Part shown: one piece after another, positions 1 to 12,733 of the stretch
Layout: each line of letters begins with the position of its first letter
How positions within the stretch are numbered: the stretch's first letter is position 1
DNA from: Lasioglossum baleicum
Lineage: Eukaryota > Arthropoda > Insecta > Hymenoptera > Halictidae
DNA length: 64,000 nt
Direction of reading: 5' to 3'
Assembly: GCF_051020765.1 (NCBI RefSeq)
Contig: NW_027469232.1
Location: 124,001-188,000, forward strand
Program-made: the position numbers and the translations under genes
Notes under the pieces: generated by a model
The model's database searches: none
Told to the model about the DNA's origin: nothing
The model's input: the letters and a program-made list of their open reading frames with translations, nothing else

Positions 1-82
1 CATAACGCATAACGCATAACGCATAACGCATAACGCATAACGCATAACGCATAACGCATAACGCATGACGCATAACGCATAA

Positions 83-173
83 CGCATATCGCATAACGCA
101 TAACGTTCAATGAAAAAGTCATAACGCATAACGCATATCGCATAACCCGTAAAGCACAACGCATAACACATAA
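83..173 (+). repeat. Core box form A with flanks (representative of 26 copies)
   Basis: Thirteen heptamers in order: CGCATAT, two canonical units, the 21-bp core (CGTTCAA, TGAAAAA, GTCATAA at 104-124), one canonical unit, CGCATAT, one canonical unit, CCCGTAA, AGCACAA, one canonical unit and CACATAA. The core matches three canonical units at 13 of 21 bases and keeps their length, so it looks like degenerate satellite, not an insertion. Core starts of all form A copies: 104, 748, 1539, 2290, 2809, 3201, 4776, 5161, 5630, 6239, 7030, 7513, 9074, 9606, 9830, 11579, 12734, 13343, 30199, 30521, 30626, 36947, 39278, 49939, 51934 and 53796. The copies at 4776, 30199, 30521 and 36947 lack the CCCGTAA/AGCACAA tail. 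The copy at 9606 has CGCATAC in place of the second CGCATAT. The copy at 30626 has AGCAAAA. Confidence 0.95.
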
Positions 174-845
174 CGCATAACGCATAACACATAACGCATA
201 ACGCATAACGCATAACGCATAACGCATAACGCATAACGTATAACGCATAACGCATAACGCATAACGCATAACGCATAACGCATAACGCATAACGCATAAC
301 GCATAACGCATAACGCATAACGCATAACGCATAACGCATAACGCATAACGCATAACGCATAACGCATAACGCATAACGCATAACGCATAACGCATAACGC
401 ATAACGCATAACGCATAACGCATAACGCATAACGCATAACGCATAACGCATAACGCATAACGCATAACGCATAACGCATAACGCATAACGCATAACGCAT
501 AACGCATAACGCATAACGCATAACGCATAACGCATAACGCATAACGCATAACGCATAACGCATAACGCATAACGCATAACGCATAACGCATAACGCATAA
601 CGCATAACGCATAACGCATAACGTATAACGCATAACGCATAACGCATAACGCATAACGCATAACGCATAACGCATAACGCATAACGCATAACGCATAACG
701 CATAACGCATAACGCATAACGCATAACGCATATCGCATAACGCATAACGTTCAATGAAAAAGTCATAACGCATAACGCATATCGCATAACCCGTAAAGCA
801 CAACGCATAACACATAACGCATAACGCATAACGCATAACGCATAA

Positions 846-894
846 CGCAGAACGCAGAACGCATAACGCATAACGCATGACGCATAACGCATGA
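846..894 (+). repeat. CGCAGAA pair with CGCATGA (nine copies)
   Basis: Two CGCAGAA units, two canonical units, CGCATGA, canonical, CGCATGA. Copies start at 846, 5721, 7611, 9704, 9921, 11677, 31466, 55707 and 60264. The 9921 copy has three CGCAGAA units. In the first six it lies 91-98 bp after a form A core. In the last three there is no core within several hundred bases upstream, so the two landmarks separated after they were combined, or the reverse. Confidence 0.9.
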
Positions 895-1538
895 CGCATA
901 ACGCATAACGCATAACGCATAACGCATAACGCATAACGCATAACGCATAACGCATAACGCATAACGCATAACGCATAACGCATAACGCATAACGCATAAC
1001 GCATAACGCATAACGCATAACGCATAACGCATAACGCATAACGCATAACGCATAACGCATAACGCATAACGCATAACGCATAACGCATAACGCATAACGC
1101 ATAACGCATAACGCATAACGCATAACGCATAACGCATAACGCATAACGGATAACGCATAACGCATAACGCATAACGCATAACGCATAACGCATAACGCAT
1201 AACGCATAACGCATAACGCATAACGCATAACGCATAACGCATAACGCATAACGCATAACGCATAACGCATAACGCATAACGCATAACGCATAACGCATAA
1301 CGCATAACGCATAACGCATAACGCATAACGCATAACGCATAACGCATAACGCATAACGCATAACGCATAACGCATAACGCAGAACGCATAACGCATAACG
1401 CATAACGCATAACGCATAACGCATAACGCATAACGCATAACGCATAACGCATAACGCATAACGCATAACGCATAACGCATAACGCATAACGCATAACGCA
1501 TGACGCATAACGCATAACGCATATCGCATAACGCATAA

Positions 1539-2808
1539 CGTTCAATGAAAAAGTCATAACGCATAACGCATATCGCATAACCCGTAAAGCACAACGCATA
1601 ACACATAACGCATAACGCATAACACATAACGCATAACGCATAACGCATAACGTATAACGCTTAACGCATAACGCATAACACATAACGCATAACGCATAAC
1701 GCATAACGCATAACGCATAACGCGTAACGCGTAACGCCATAACGCATAACGCATAACGCATAACGCATAACGCATAACGCATAACGCATAACGCATAACG
1801 CATAACGCATAACGCATAACGCATAACGCATAACGCATAACGCATAACGCATAACGCATAACGCATAACGCATACGCATAACGCATAACGCATAACGCAT
1901 AACGCATAACGCATAACGCATAACGCATAACGCATAACGCATAACGCATAACGCATAAACGCATAACGCATAACGCATAACGCATAACGCATAACGCATA
2001 ACGCATAACGCATAACGCATAACGCATAACGCATAACGCATAACGCATAACGCATAACGCATAACGCATAACGCATAACGCATAAGCATAATAACGCATA
2101 ACGCATAACGCATAACGCATAACGTATAACGCATAACGCATAACGCATAACGCATAACGCATAACGCATAACGCATAACGCATAACGCATAACGCATAAC
2201 GCAAACGCATAACGCATAACGCATAACGCATAACGCATAACGCATAACGCATAACGCATAACGCATAACGCATATCGCATAACGCATAACGTTCAATGAA
2301 AAAGTCATAACGCATAACGCATATCGCATAACCCGTAAAGCACAACGCATAACACATAACGCATAACGCATAACGCATAACGCTTAACGCATAACGCATA
2401 ACGCATAACGCATAACGCATAACGCATAACGCATAACGCATAACGCATAAACGCATAACGCATAACGCATAACGCATAACGCATAACGCATAACGCATAA
2501 CGCATAACGCATAACGCATAACGAATAACGCATAACGCATAACGCATAACGTATAACGCTTAACGCATAACGCATAACGCATAACGCATAACGCGTAACG
2601 CATAACGGATAACGCATAACGGATAACGCATAACGCATAACGCATAACGCATAACGGATAACGCATGACGCATAACGGATAACCCACAACGCATAACGCA
2701 TAACGCATAACGCATAACGCATAACGCATAACGCATAACGCATAACGCATAACGCATAACGCATAACGCATAACGCATAACGCATAACGCATAACGCATA
2801 ACGCATAA
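1539..2808. repeat. Tandem pair, copy a (two form A sub-blocks)
   Basis: Sub-block 1 (1,539-2,289) opens with a form A box, then CACATAA, CGTATAA-CGCTTAA, CACATAA and two CGCGTAA units. Sub-block 2 (2,290-2,808) opens with a form A box and CGCTTAA. It ends in CGAATAA, CGTATAA-CGCTTAA, CGCGTAA, a pair of CGGATAA units, CGCATGA, CGGATAA and CCCACAA. The same order recurs immediately downstream in copy b. Copy a holds all six of the clustered single-base length changes described separately. Without them its sub-blocks would be 749 and 518 bp. Confidence 0.85.
1735..2451. repeat. Cluster of six register-breaking indels
   Basis: Length changes that are not multiples of 7: an extra C in the unit at 1,735 (8-mer), a missing A at 1,869-1,874 (6-mer), an extra A ending near 1,959, a rearranged 9-mer near 2,086-2,094 (net +2), a missing T at 2,200-2,205 (6-mer), and an extra A at 2,444-2,451. 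Their sum (+3) exactly accounts for the register shift between the core boxes at 1,539 and 2,809. The parallel segment at 2,809-3,648 has none of them. They may be unpolished sequencing errors or genuine local mutation; the sequence alone cannot tell. Confidence 0.9.
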
Positions 2809-3718
2809 CGTTCAATGAAAAAGTCATAACGCATAACGCATATCGCATAACCCGTAAAGCACAACGCATAACACATAACGCATAACGCATAACACATAAC
2901 GCATAACGCATAACGCATAACGTATAACGCTTAACGCATAACGCATAACACATAACGCATAACGCATAACGCATAACGCATAACGCATAACGCGTAACGC
3001 GTAACGCATAACGCATAACGCATAACGCATAACGCATAACGCATAACGCATAACGCATAACGCATAACGCATAACGCATAACGCATAACGCATAACGCAT
3101 AACGCATAACGCAAAACGCATAACGCATAACGCATAACGCATAACGCATAACGCATAACGCATAACGCATAACGCATAACGCATATCGCATAACGCATAA
3201 CGTTCAATGAAAAAGTCATAACGCATAACGCATATCGCATAACCCGTAAAGCACAACGCATAACACATAACGCATAACGCATAACGCATAACGCTTAACG
3301 CATAACGCATAACGCATAACGCATAACGCATAACGCATAACGCATAACGCATAACGCATAACGCATAACGCATAACGCATAACGCATAACGCATAACGCA
3401 TAACGCATAACGCATAACGCATAACGCATAACGCATAACGAATAACGCATAACGCATAACGCATAACGTATAACGCTTAACGCATAACGCATAACGCATA
3501 ACGCATAACGCGTAACGCATAACGGATAACGCATAACGGATAACGCATAACGCATAACGCATAACGCATAACGGATAACGCATGACGCATAACGGATAAC
3601 CCACAACGCATAACGCATAAAGCATAGTCCATAACGCATAACGCATGACACATTACTCATAACGCATTACGCATAACGCATAACGCATAATGCATAACGC
3701 ATTACGCATAACGCATAA
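2809..3718. repeat. Tandem pair, copy b (first sub-block shortened by 51 units)
   Basis: Sub-block 1 (2,809-3,200, 392 bp) has the same landmark order as 1,539-2,289 but is 357 bp (51 units) shorter, lost from its canonical-rich part. Sub-block 2 (3,201-3,718) is 518 bp, the length of the upstream partner minus its one inserted A. It follows the partner's variant order as far as CCCACAA. There it switches to AGCATAG, TCCATAA and the first box 2 of the window (3,649), instead of returning to canonical repeat. Confidence 0.85.
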
Positions 3719-3788
3719 CGCTCAATGAAAAAGTCATAACGCATAACGCATATCGCATAACCCGTAAAGCACAACGCATAACACATAA
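3649..3788 (+). repeat. Box 2 plus core box form B (representative of 30 composites)
   Basis: Twenty heptamers. Box 2 (CACATTA, CTCATAA, CGCATTA) is followed by three canonical units, TGCATAA, CGCATTA and two canonical units. Then come the core with C at base 3 (CGCTCAA, TGAAAAA, GTCATAA at 3719-3739) and the same tail as form A. Core starts of all form B copies: 3719, 17025, 18418, 18992, 21946, 23339, 23934, 25334, 26776, 27826, 28442, 29002, 32292, 35120, 36261, 37752, 38207, 40510, 40811, 42652, 43646, 44234, 44892, 45865, 46467, 49239, 53068, 57499, 62056 and 63498. In 27 of these the box 2 to core distance is 70 bp. It is 84 bp at 18992, 23934 and 32292, where two extra units lie between. 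The tail is missing at 18992, 23934, 28442 and 29002. Confidence 0.95.
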
Positions 3789-5160
3789 CGCATAACGCAT
3801 AACGCATAACGCATAACGCATAACGCATAACGCATAACGCATAACGCATAACGCATAACGCATAACGCATAACGCATAACGCATAACGCATAACGCATAA
3901 CGCATAACGCATAACGCATAACGCATAACGCATAACGCATAACGCATAACGCATAACGGATAACGAATAACGCATATCGCATAACGTATAACGCATAACG
4001 CATAACGCATAACGCATAACGCATAACGCATAACGCATAACGCATAACGCATAACGCATAACGCATAACGCAGAACGCATAACGCATAACGCATAACGCA
4101 TAACGCATAACGCATAACGCATAACGCATAACGCATAACGCATAACGCATAACGCATAACGCATAACGCATGACGCATGACGCATGACGCATAACGCATA
4201 ACGCATAACGCATAACGCATAACGCATAACGCATAACGCATAACGCATAACGCATAACGCATAACGCATAACGCATAACGCATAACGCATAACGCATAAC
4301 GCATAACGCATAACGCATAACGCATAACGCATAACGCATAACGCATAACGCATAACGCATAACGCATAACGCATAACGCATAACTCATAACGCATAACGC
4401 ATAACGCATAACGCATAACGCATAACGCATAACGCATAACGCATAACGCATAACGCATAACGCATAACGCATAACGCATAACGCATAACGCATAACGCAT
4501 AACGCAGAACGCATAACGCATAACGCATAACGCATAACGCATAACGCATAACGCATAACGCATAACGCATAACGCATAACGCATAACGCATAACGCATGA
4601 AGCATGACGCATGACGCATAACGCATAACGCATAACGCATAACGCATAACGCATAACGCATAACGCATAACGCATAACGCATAACGCATAACGCATAACG
4701 CATAACGCATAACGCATAACGCATAACGCATAACGCATAACGCATAACGCATAACGCATATCGCATAACGCATAACGTTCAATGAAAAAGTCATAACGCA
4801 TAACGCATATCGCATAACGCATAACGCATAACGCATAACGCATAACGCATAACGCATAACGCATAACGCATAACGCATAACGCATAACGCATAACGCATA
4901 ACGCATAACGCATAACGCATAACGCATAACGGATAACGAATAACGCATATCGCATAACGTATAACGCATAACGCATAACGCAGAACGCATAACGCATAAC
5001 GCATAACGCATAACGCATAACGCATAACGCATAACGCATAACGCATAACGCATAACGCATAACGCATAACGCATAACGCATAACGCATAACGCATAACGC
5101 ATAACGCATAACGCATAACGCATGACGCATAACGCATAACGCATATCGCATAACGCATAA
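3789..5160. repeat. Transition segment with early variant-code landmarks
   Basis: Mostly canonical units, punctuated by the five-unit landmark CGGATAA, CGAATAA, CGCATAT, CGCATAA, CGTATAA at 3,957 and 4,930. There are also CGCAGAA units (about 4,070, 4,504 and 4,979), three CGCATGA units at about 4,167, and a CGCATGA-AGCATGA-CGCATGA run at about 4,597. The form A core at 4,776 lacks the CCCGTAA/AGCACAA tail. No gene or other element is present. Confidence 0.85.
3957..3991 (+). repeat. Five-unit variant landmark (24 complete copies)
   Basis: CGGATAA, CGAATAA, CGCATAT, CGCATAA, CGTATAA in this order. Complete copies start at 3957, 4930, 5952, 6449, 6722, 7842, 10166, 11929, 13553, 32614, 35442, 36548, 39453, 41119, 41553, 43093, 45305, 46810, 47874, 48546, 49505, 51045, 53341 and 53957. 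None lies between 13.6 and 32.6 kb. There the leading CGGATAA is absent, and CGAATAA-CGCATAT-canonical-CGTATAA is followed by CGCTTAA instead. The 62-64 kb and 57.7 kb versions lack the final CGTATAA. Confidence 0.9.
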
Positions 5161-7029
5161 CGTTCAATGAAAAAGTCATAACGCATAACGCATATCGCAT
5201 AACCCGTAAAGCACAACGCATAACACATAACGCATAACGCATAACACATAACGCATAACGCATAACGCATAACGCATAACGTATAACGCTTAACGCATAA
5301 CGCATAACACATAACGCATAACGCATAACGCATAACGCATAACGCATAACGCGTAACGCGTAACGCATAACGCATAACGCATAACGCATAACGCATAACG
5401 CATAACGCATAACGCATAACGCATAACGCATAACGCATAACGCATAACGCATAACGCATAACGCATAACGCATAACGCATAACGCATAACGCATAACGCA
5501 TAACGCATAACGCATAACGCATAACGCATAACGCATAACGCATAACGCATAACGCATAACGCATAACGCATAACGCATAACGCATAACGCATAATGCATA
5601 ACGCATAACGCATATCGCATAACGCATAACGTTCAATGAAAAAGTCATAACGCATAACGCATATCGCATAACCCGTAAAGCACAACGCATAACACATAAC
5701 GCATAACGCATAACGCATAACGCAGAACGCAGAACGCATAACGCATAACGCATGACGCATAACGCATGACGCATAACGCATAACGCATAACGCATAACGC
5801 ATAACGCATAACGCATAACGCATAACGCATAACGCATAACGCATAACGCATAACGTATAACGCTTAACGCATAACGCATAACGCATAACGCATAACGCGT
5901 AACGCATAACGGATAACGTATAACGCATAACGCATAACGCATAACGCATAACGGATAACGAATAACGCATATCGCATAACGTATAACGCATAACGCATAA
6001 CGCATAACGCATAACGCATAACGCATAACGCATAACGCATAACGCATAACGCATAACGCATAACGCATGAAGCATGACGCATGACGCATAACGCATAACG
6101 CATAACGCATAACGCATAACGCATAACGCATAACGCATAACGCATAACGCATAACGCATAACGCATAACGCATAACGCATAACGCATAACGCATAACGCA
6201 TAACGCATAACGCATAACGCATATCGCATAACGCATAACGTTCAATGAAAAAGTCATAACGCATAACGCATATCGCATAACCCGTAAAGCACAACGCATA
6301 ACACATAACGCATAACGCATAACGCATAACACATAACGCATAACGCATAACGCATAACGCATAACGCATAACGCATAACGCATAACGCATAACGCATAAC
6401 GCATAACGCATAACGCATAACGCATAACGCATAACGCATAACGCATAACGGATAACGAATAACGCATATCGCATAACGTATAACGCATAACGCATAACGC
6501 ATAACGCATAACCCATAACGCATAACGCATAACGCATAACGCATAACGCATAACGCATAACGCATAACGCATAACGCATAACGCATAACGCGTAACGCGT
6601 AACGCGTAACGCATAACGCATAACGCATAACGCATAACGCATAACGCATAACGCATAACGCATAACGCATAACGCATAACGCATAACGCATAACGCATAA
6701 CGCATAACGCATAACGCATAACGGATAACGAATAACGCATATCGCATAACGTATAACGCATAACGCATAACGCATAACGCATAACGCATAACGCATAACG
6801 CATAACGCATAACGCATAACGCATAACGCATAACGCAGAACGCATAACGCATAACGCATAACGCATAACGCATAACGCATAACGCATAACGCATAACGCA
6901 TAACGCATAACGCATAACGCATAACGCATAACGCATAACGCATAACGCATAACGCATAACGCATAACGCATAACGCATAACGCATAACGCATGACGCATA
7001 ACGCATAACGCATATCGCATAACGCATAA
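5161..7029. repeat. 1.9-kb higher-order repeat, copy 1
   Basis: This copy has two parts. The 5,161 part has a form A box, two CACATAA units, CGTATAA-CGCTTAA, CACATAA and two CGCGTAA units. The 5,630 part has a form A box, the CGCAGAA pair with CGCATGA units at 5,721, CGTATAA-CGCTTAA, CGCGTAA, CGGATAA-CGTATAA and the five-unit landmark at 5,952. The two parts recur in the same order at 7,030/7,513 and 9,074/9,606-9,830. Copy 1 is 1,869 bp (267 units). It also contains a further form A box at 6,239, with landmarks at 6,449 and 6,722, CCCATAA at 6,512 and three CGCGTAA units near 6,589. Confidence 0.8.
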
Positions 7030-9073
7030 CGTTCAATGAAAAAGTCATAACGCATAACGCATATCGCATAACCCGTAAAGCACAACGCATAACACATAAC
7101 GCATAACGCATAACACATAACGCATAACGCATAACGCATAACGCATAACGCATAACGTATAACGCTTAACGCATAACGCATAACACATAACGCATAACGC
7201 ATAACGCATAACGCATAACGCATAACGCGTAACGCGTAACGCATAACGCATAACGCATAACGCATAACGCATAACGCATAACGCATAACGCATAACGCAT
7301 AACGCATAACGCATAACGCATAACGCATAACGCATAACGCATAACGCATAACGCATAACGCATAACGCATAACGCATAACGCATAACGCATAACGCATAA
7401 CGCATAACGCATAACGCATAACGCATAACGCATAACGCATAACGCATAACGCATAACGCATAACGCATAACGCATAACGCATAACGCATAACGCATATCG
7501 CATAACGCATAACGTTCAATGAAAAAGTCATAACGCATAACGCATATCGCATAACCCGTAAAGCACAACGCATAACACATAACGCATAACGCATAACGCA
7601 TAACGCATAACGCAGAACGCAGAACGCATAACGCATAACGCATGACGCATAACGCATGACGCATAACGCATAACGCATAACGCATAACGCATAACGCATA
7701 ACGCATAACGCATAACGCATAACGCATAACGCATAACGCATAACGTATAACGCTTAACGCATAACGCATAACGCATAACGCATAACGCGTAACGCATAAC
7801 GGATAACGTATAACGCATAACGCATAACGCATAACGCATAACGGATAACGAATAACGCATATCGCATAACGTATAACGCATAACGCATAACGCATAACGC
7901 ATAACGCATAACGCATAACGCATAACGCATAACGCATAACGCATAACGCATAACGCATAACGCATAACGCATAACGCATAACGCATAACGCATAACGCAT
8001 AACGCATAACGCATAACGCATAACGCATAACGCATAACGCATAACGCATAACGCATAACGCATAACGCATAACGCATAACGCATAACGCATAACGCATAA
8101 CGCATAACGCATAACGCATAACGCATAACGCATAACGCATAACGCATAACGCATAACGCATAACGCATAACGCATAACGCATAACGCATAACGCATAACG
8201 CATAACGCATAACGCATAACGCATAACGCATAACGCATAACGCATAACGCATAACGCATAACGCATAACGCATAACGCATAACGCATAACGCATAACGCA
8301 TAACGCATAACGCATAACGCATAACGCATAACGCAGAACGCATAACGCATAACGCATAACGCATAACGCATAACGCATAACGCATAACGCATAACGCATA
8401 ACGCATAACGCATAACGCATAACGCATAACGCATGACGCATGACGCATGACGCATAACGCATAACGCATAACGCATAACGCATAACGCATAACGCATAAC
8501 GCATAACGCATAACGCATAACGCATAACGCATAACGCATAACGCATAACGCATAACGCATAACGCATAACGCATAACCCATAACGCATAACGCATAACGC
8601 ATAACGCATAACGCATAACGCATAACGCATAACGCATAACGCATAACGCATAACGCGTAACGCGTAACGCGTAACGCATAACGCATAACGCATAACGCAT
8701 AACGCATAACGCATAACGCATAACGCATAACGCATAACGCATAACGCATAACGCATAACGCATAACGCATAACGCATAACGGATAACGAATAACGCATAA
8801 CGTATAACGCATAACGCATAACGCATAACGCATAACGCATAACGCATAACGCATAACGCATAACGCATAACGCATAACGCATAACGCAGAACGCATAACG
8901 CATAACGCATAACGCATAACGCATAACGCATAACGCATAACGCATAACGCATAACGCATAACGCATAACGCATAACGCATAACGCATAACGCATAACGCA
9001 TAACGCATAACGCATAACGCATAACGCATAACGCATGACGCATAACTCATAACGCATATCGCATAACGCATAA
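7030..9073. repeat. 1.9-kb higher-order repeat, copy 2
   Basis: Starts with a form A box at 7,030, with the same variant order as 5,161. The second part starts at 7,513 with the CGCAGAA pair at 7,611 and the five-unit landmark at 7,842. Length is 2,044 bp (292 units), 25 units more than copy 1. The extra length is whole units, mainly a long canonical run at about 7,880-8,330. Later come three CGCATGA units at about 8,432, CCCATAA at about 8,577, three CGCGTAA units, and a version of the five-unit landmark in which CGCATAT is canonical (about 8,780). Confidence 0.8.
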
Positions 9074-11578
9074 CGTTCAATGAAAAAGTCATAACGCATA
9101 ACGCATATCGCATAACCCGTAAAGCACAACGCATAACACATAACGCATAACGCATAACACATAACGCATAACGCATAACGCATAACGCATAACGCATAAC
9201 GCATAACGTATAACGCTTAACGCATAACGCATAACACATAACGCATAACGCATAACGCATAACGCATAACGCATAACGCGTAACGCGTAACGCATAACGC
9301 ATAACGCATAACGCATAACGCATAACGCATAACGCATAACGCATAACGCATAACGCATAACGCATAACGCATAACGCATAACGCATAACGCATAACGCAT
9401 AACGCATAACGCATAACGCATAACGCATAACGCATAACGTATAACGCATAACGCATAACGCATAACGCATAACGCATAACGCATAACGCATAACGCATAA
9501 CGCATAACGCATAACGCATAACGCATAACGCATAACGCATAACGCATAACGCATAACGCATAACGCATAACGCATAACGCATAACGCATATCGCATAACG
9601 CATAACGTTCAATGAAAAAGTCATAACGCATAACGCATACCGCATAACCCGTAAAGCACAACGCATAACACATAACGCATAACGCATAACGCATAACGCA
9701 TAACGCAGAACGCAGAACGCATAACGCATAACGCATGACGCATAACGCATGACGCATAACGCATAACGCATAACGCATAACGCATAACGCATAACGCATA
9801 ACGCATAACGCATATCGCATAACGCATAACGTTCAATGAAAAAGTCATAACGCATAACGCATATCGCATAACCCGTAAAGCACAACGCATAACACATAAC
9901 GCATAACGCATAACGCATAACGCAGAACGCAGAACGCAGAACGCATAACGCATAACGCATGACGCATAACGCATGACGCATAACGCATAACGCATAACGC
10001 ATAACGCATAACGCATAACGCATAACGCATAACGCATAACGCATAACGCATAACGCATAACGCATAACGTATAACGCTTAACGCATAACGCATAACGCAT
10101 AACGCATAACGCGTAACGCATAACGGATAACGTATAACGCATAACGCATAACGCATAACGCATAACGGATAACGAATAACGCATATCGCATAACGTATAA
10201 CGCATAACGCATAACGCATAACGCATAACGCATAACGCATAACGCATAACGCATAACGCATAACGCATAACGCATAACGCATAACGCATAACGCATAACG
10301 CATAACGCATAACGCATAACGCATAACGCATAACGCATAACGCATAACGCATAACGCATAACGCATAACGCATAACGCATAACGCATAACGCATAACGCA
10401 TAACGCATAACGCATAACGCATAACGCATAACGCATAACGCATAACGCATAACGCATAACGCATAACGCATAACGCATAACGCATAACGCATAACGCATA
10501 ACGCATAACGCATAACGCATAACGCATAACGCATAACGCATAACGCATAACGCATAACGCATAACGCATAACGCATAACGCATAACGCATAACGCATAAC
10601 GCATAACGCATAACGCATAACGCATAACGCATAACGCATAACGCATAACGCATAACGCATAACGCAGAACGCATAACGCATAACGCATAACGCATAACGC
10701 ATAACGCATAACGCATAACGCAAACGCATAACGCATAACGCATAACGCATAACGCATAACGCATAACGCATAACGCATGACGCATGACGCATGACGCATA
10801 ACGCATAACGCATAACGCATAACGCATAACGCATAACGCATAACGCATAACGCATAACGCATAACGCATAACGCATAACGCATAACGCATAACGCATAAC
10901 GCATAACGCATAACGCATAACGCATAACGCATAACGCATAACGCATAACGCATAACCCATAACGCATAACGCATAACGCATAACGCATAACGCATAACGC
11001 ATAACGCATAACGCATAACGCATAACGCATAACGCGTAACGCGTAACGCGTAACGCATAACGCATAACGCATAACGCATAACGCATAACGCATAACGCAT
11101 AACGCATAACGCATAACGCATAACGCATAACGCATAACGCATAACGCATAACGCATAACGGATAACGAATAACGCATAACGTATAACGCATAACGCATAA
11201 CGCATAACGCATAACGCATAACGCATAACGCATAACGCATAACGCATAACGCATAACGCATAACGCAGAACGCATAACGCATAACGCATAACGCATAACG
11301 CATAACGCATAACGCATAACGCATAACGCATAACGCATAACGCATAACGCATAACGCATAACGCATAACGCATAACGCATAACGCATAACGCATAACGCA
11401 TAACGTATAACGCATAACGCATAACGCATAACGCATAACGTATAACGCATAACGCATAACGCATAACGCATAACGCATAACGCATAACGCATAACGCATA
11501 ACGCATAACGCATAACGCATAACGCATAACGCATAACGCATAACGCATAACGCATAACGCATATCGCATAACGCATAA
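9074..11578. repeat. 1.9-kb higher-order repeat, copy 3 with internal box duplication
   Basis: Form A boxes at 9,074, 9,606 and 9,830. The 224-bp segment beginning at 9,606 and the segment beginning at 9,830 both carry the CGCAGAA/CGCATGA landmark (9,704 and 9,921). The second has three CGCAGAA units instead of two, which looks like a local duplication. The rest parallels copy 2: CGTATAA-CGCTTAA near 10,069, the five-unit landmark at 10,166, a long canonical run, three CGCATGA units near 10,776, CCCATAA near 10,956 and three CGCGTAA units. A missing base at 10,719-10,724 shifts the register by one. Confidence 0.8.
10719..10724. repeat. Isolated one-base deletion (last register break in the window)
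   Basis: A 6-base unit, CGCAAA, which equals CGCATAA without its T. It moves the register of all later units from position 2 to position 1 modulo 7. I found no further net register change to base 64,000. Confidence 0.93.
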
Positions 11579-12733
11579 CGTTCAATGAAAAAGTCATAAC
11601 GCATAACGCATATCGCATAACCCGTAAAGCACAACGCATAACACATAACGCATAACGCATAACGCATAACGCATAACGCAGAACGCAGAACGCATAACGC
11701 ATAACGCATGACGCATAACGCATGACGCATAACGCATAACGCATAACGCATAACGCATAACGCATAACGCATAACGCATAACGCATAACGCATAACGCAT
11801 AACGCATAACGCATAACGCATAACGCATAACGTATAACGCTTAACGCATAACGCATAACGCATAACGCATAACGCGTAACGCATAACGGATAACGTATAA
11901 CGCATAACGCATAACGCATAACGCATAACGGATAACGAATAACGCATATCGCATAACGTATAACGCATAACGCATAACGCATAACGCATAACGCATAACG
12001 CATAACGCATAACGCATAACGCATAACGCATAACGCATAACGCATAACGCATAACGCATAACGCATAACGCATAACGCATAACGCATAACGCATAACGCA
12101 TAACGCATAACGCATAACGCATAACGCATAACGCATAACGCATAACGCATAACGCATAACGCATAACGCATAACGCATAACGCATAACGCATAACGCATA
12201 ACGCATAACGCATAACGCATAACGCATAACGCATAACGCATAACGCATAACGCATAACGCATAACGCATAACGCATAACGCATAACGCATAACGCATAAC
12301 GCATAACGCATAACGCATAACGCATAACGCATAACGCATAACGCATAACGCATAACGCATAACGCATAACGCATAACGCATAACGCATAACGCATAACGC
12401 ATAACGCATAACGCATAACGCATGACGCATGACGCATGACGCATAACGCATAACGCATAACGCATAACGCATAACGCATAACGCATAACGCATAACGCAT
12501 AACGCATAACGCATGACGCATGACGCATGACGCATGACGCATAACGCATAACGCATAACGCATAACGCATAACGCATAACGCATAACGCATAACGCATAA
12601 CGCATAACGCATAACGCATAACGCATAACGCATAACGCATAACGCATAACGCATAACGCATAACGCATAACGCATAACGCATAACGCATAACGCATAACG
12701 CATAACGCATAACGCATATCGCATAACGCATAA
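11579..12733. repeat. Second half of the 1.9-kb repeat, unpaired
   Basis: A form A box, then the CGCAGAA/CGCATGA landmark at 11,677, CGTATAA-CGCTTAA near 11,831, CGGATAA-CGTATAA and the five-unit landmark at 11,929. This matches the parts at 5,630, 7,513 and 9,830, but without the first half of that repeat before it. A long canonical run follows, then CGCATGA runs of three (12,419) and four (12,510). Confidence 0.8.

Larger units (their letters stand above)
1..1538. repeat. Left-edge satellite segment, form A boxes
   Basis: Register is constant here (core boxes at 104 and 748 are both position 6 modulo 7). From about 240 to 720 the units are almost all canonical, with one CGTATAA near 623. 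The 748 box is followed at 846 by the landmark of two CGCAGAA units, two canonical units, CGCATGA, one canonical unit and CGCATGA. The rest to 1,538 is near-perfect repeat with isolated CGGATAA (about 1,147) and CGCAGAA (about 1,379) variants. No gene or other element is present. Confidence 0.9.

Noticed and set aside
104..124. Core box as remnant of a transposon or other insertion
   Set aside because: It is exactly three units long, keeps the register and matches canonical units at 13 of 21 bases. It has no target-site duplication or inverted ends.
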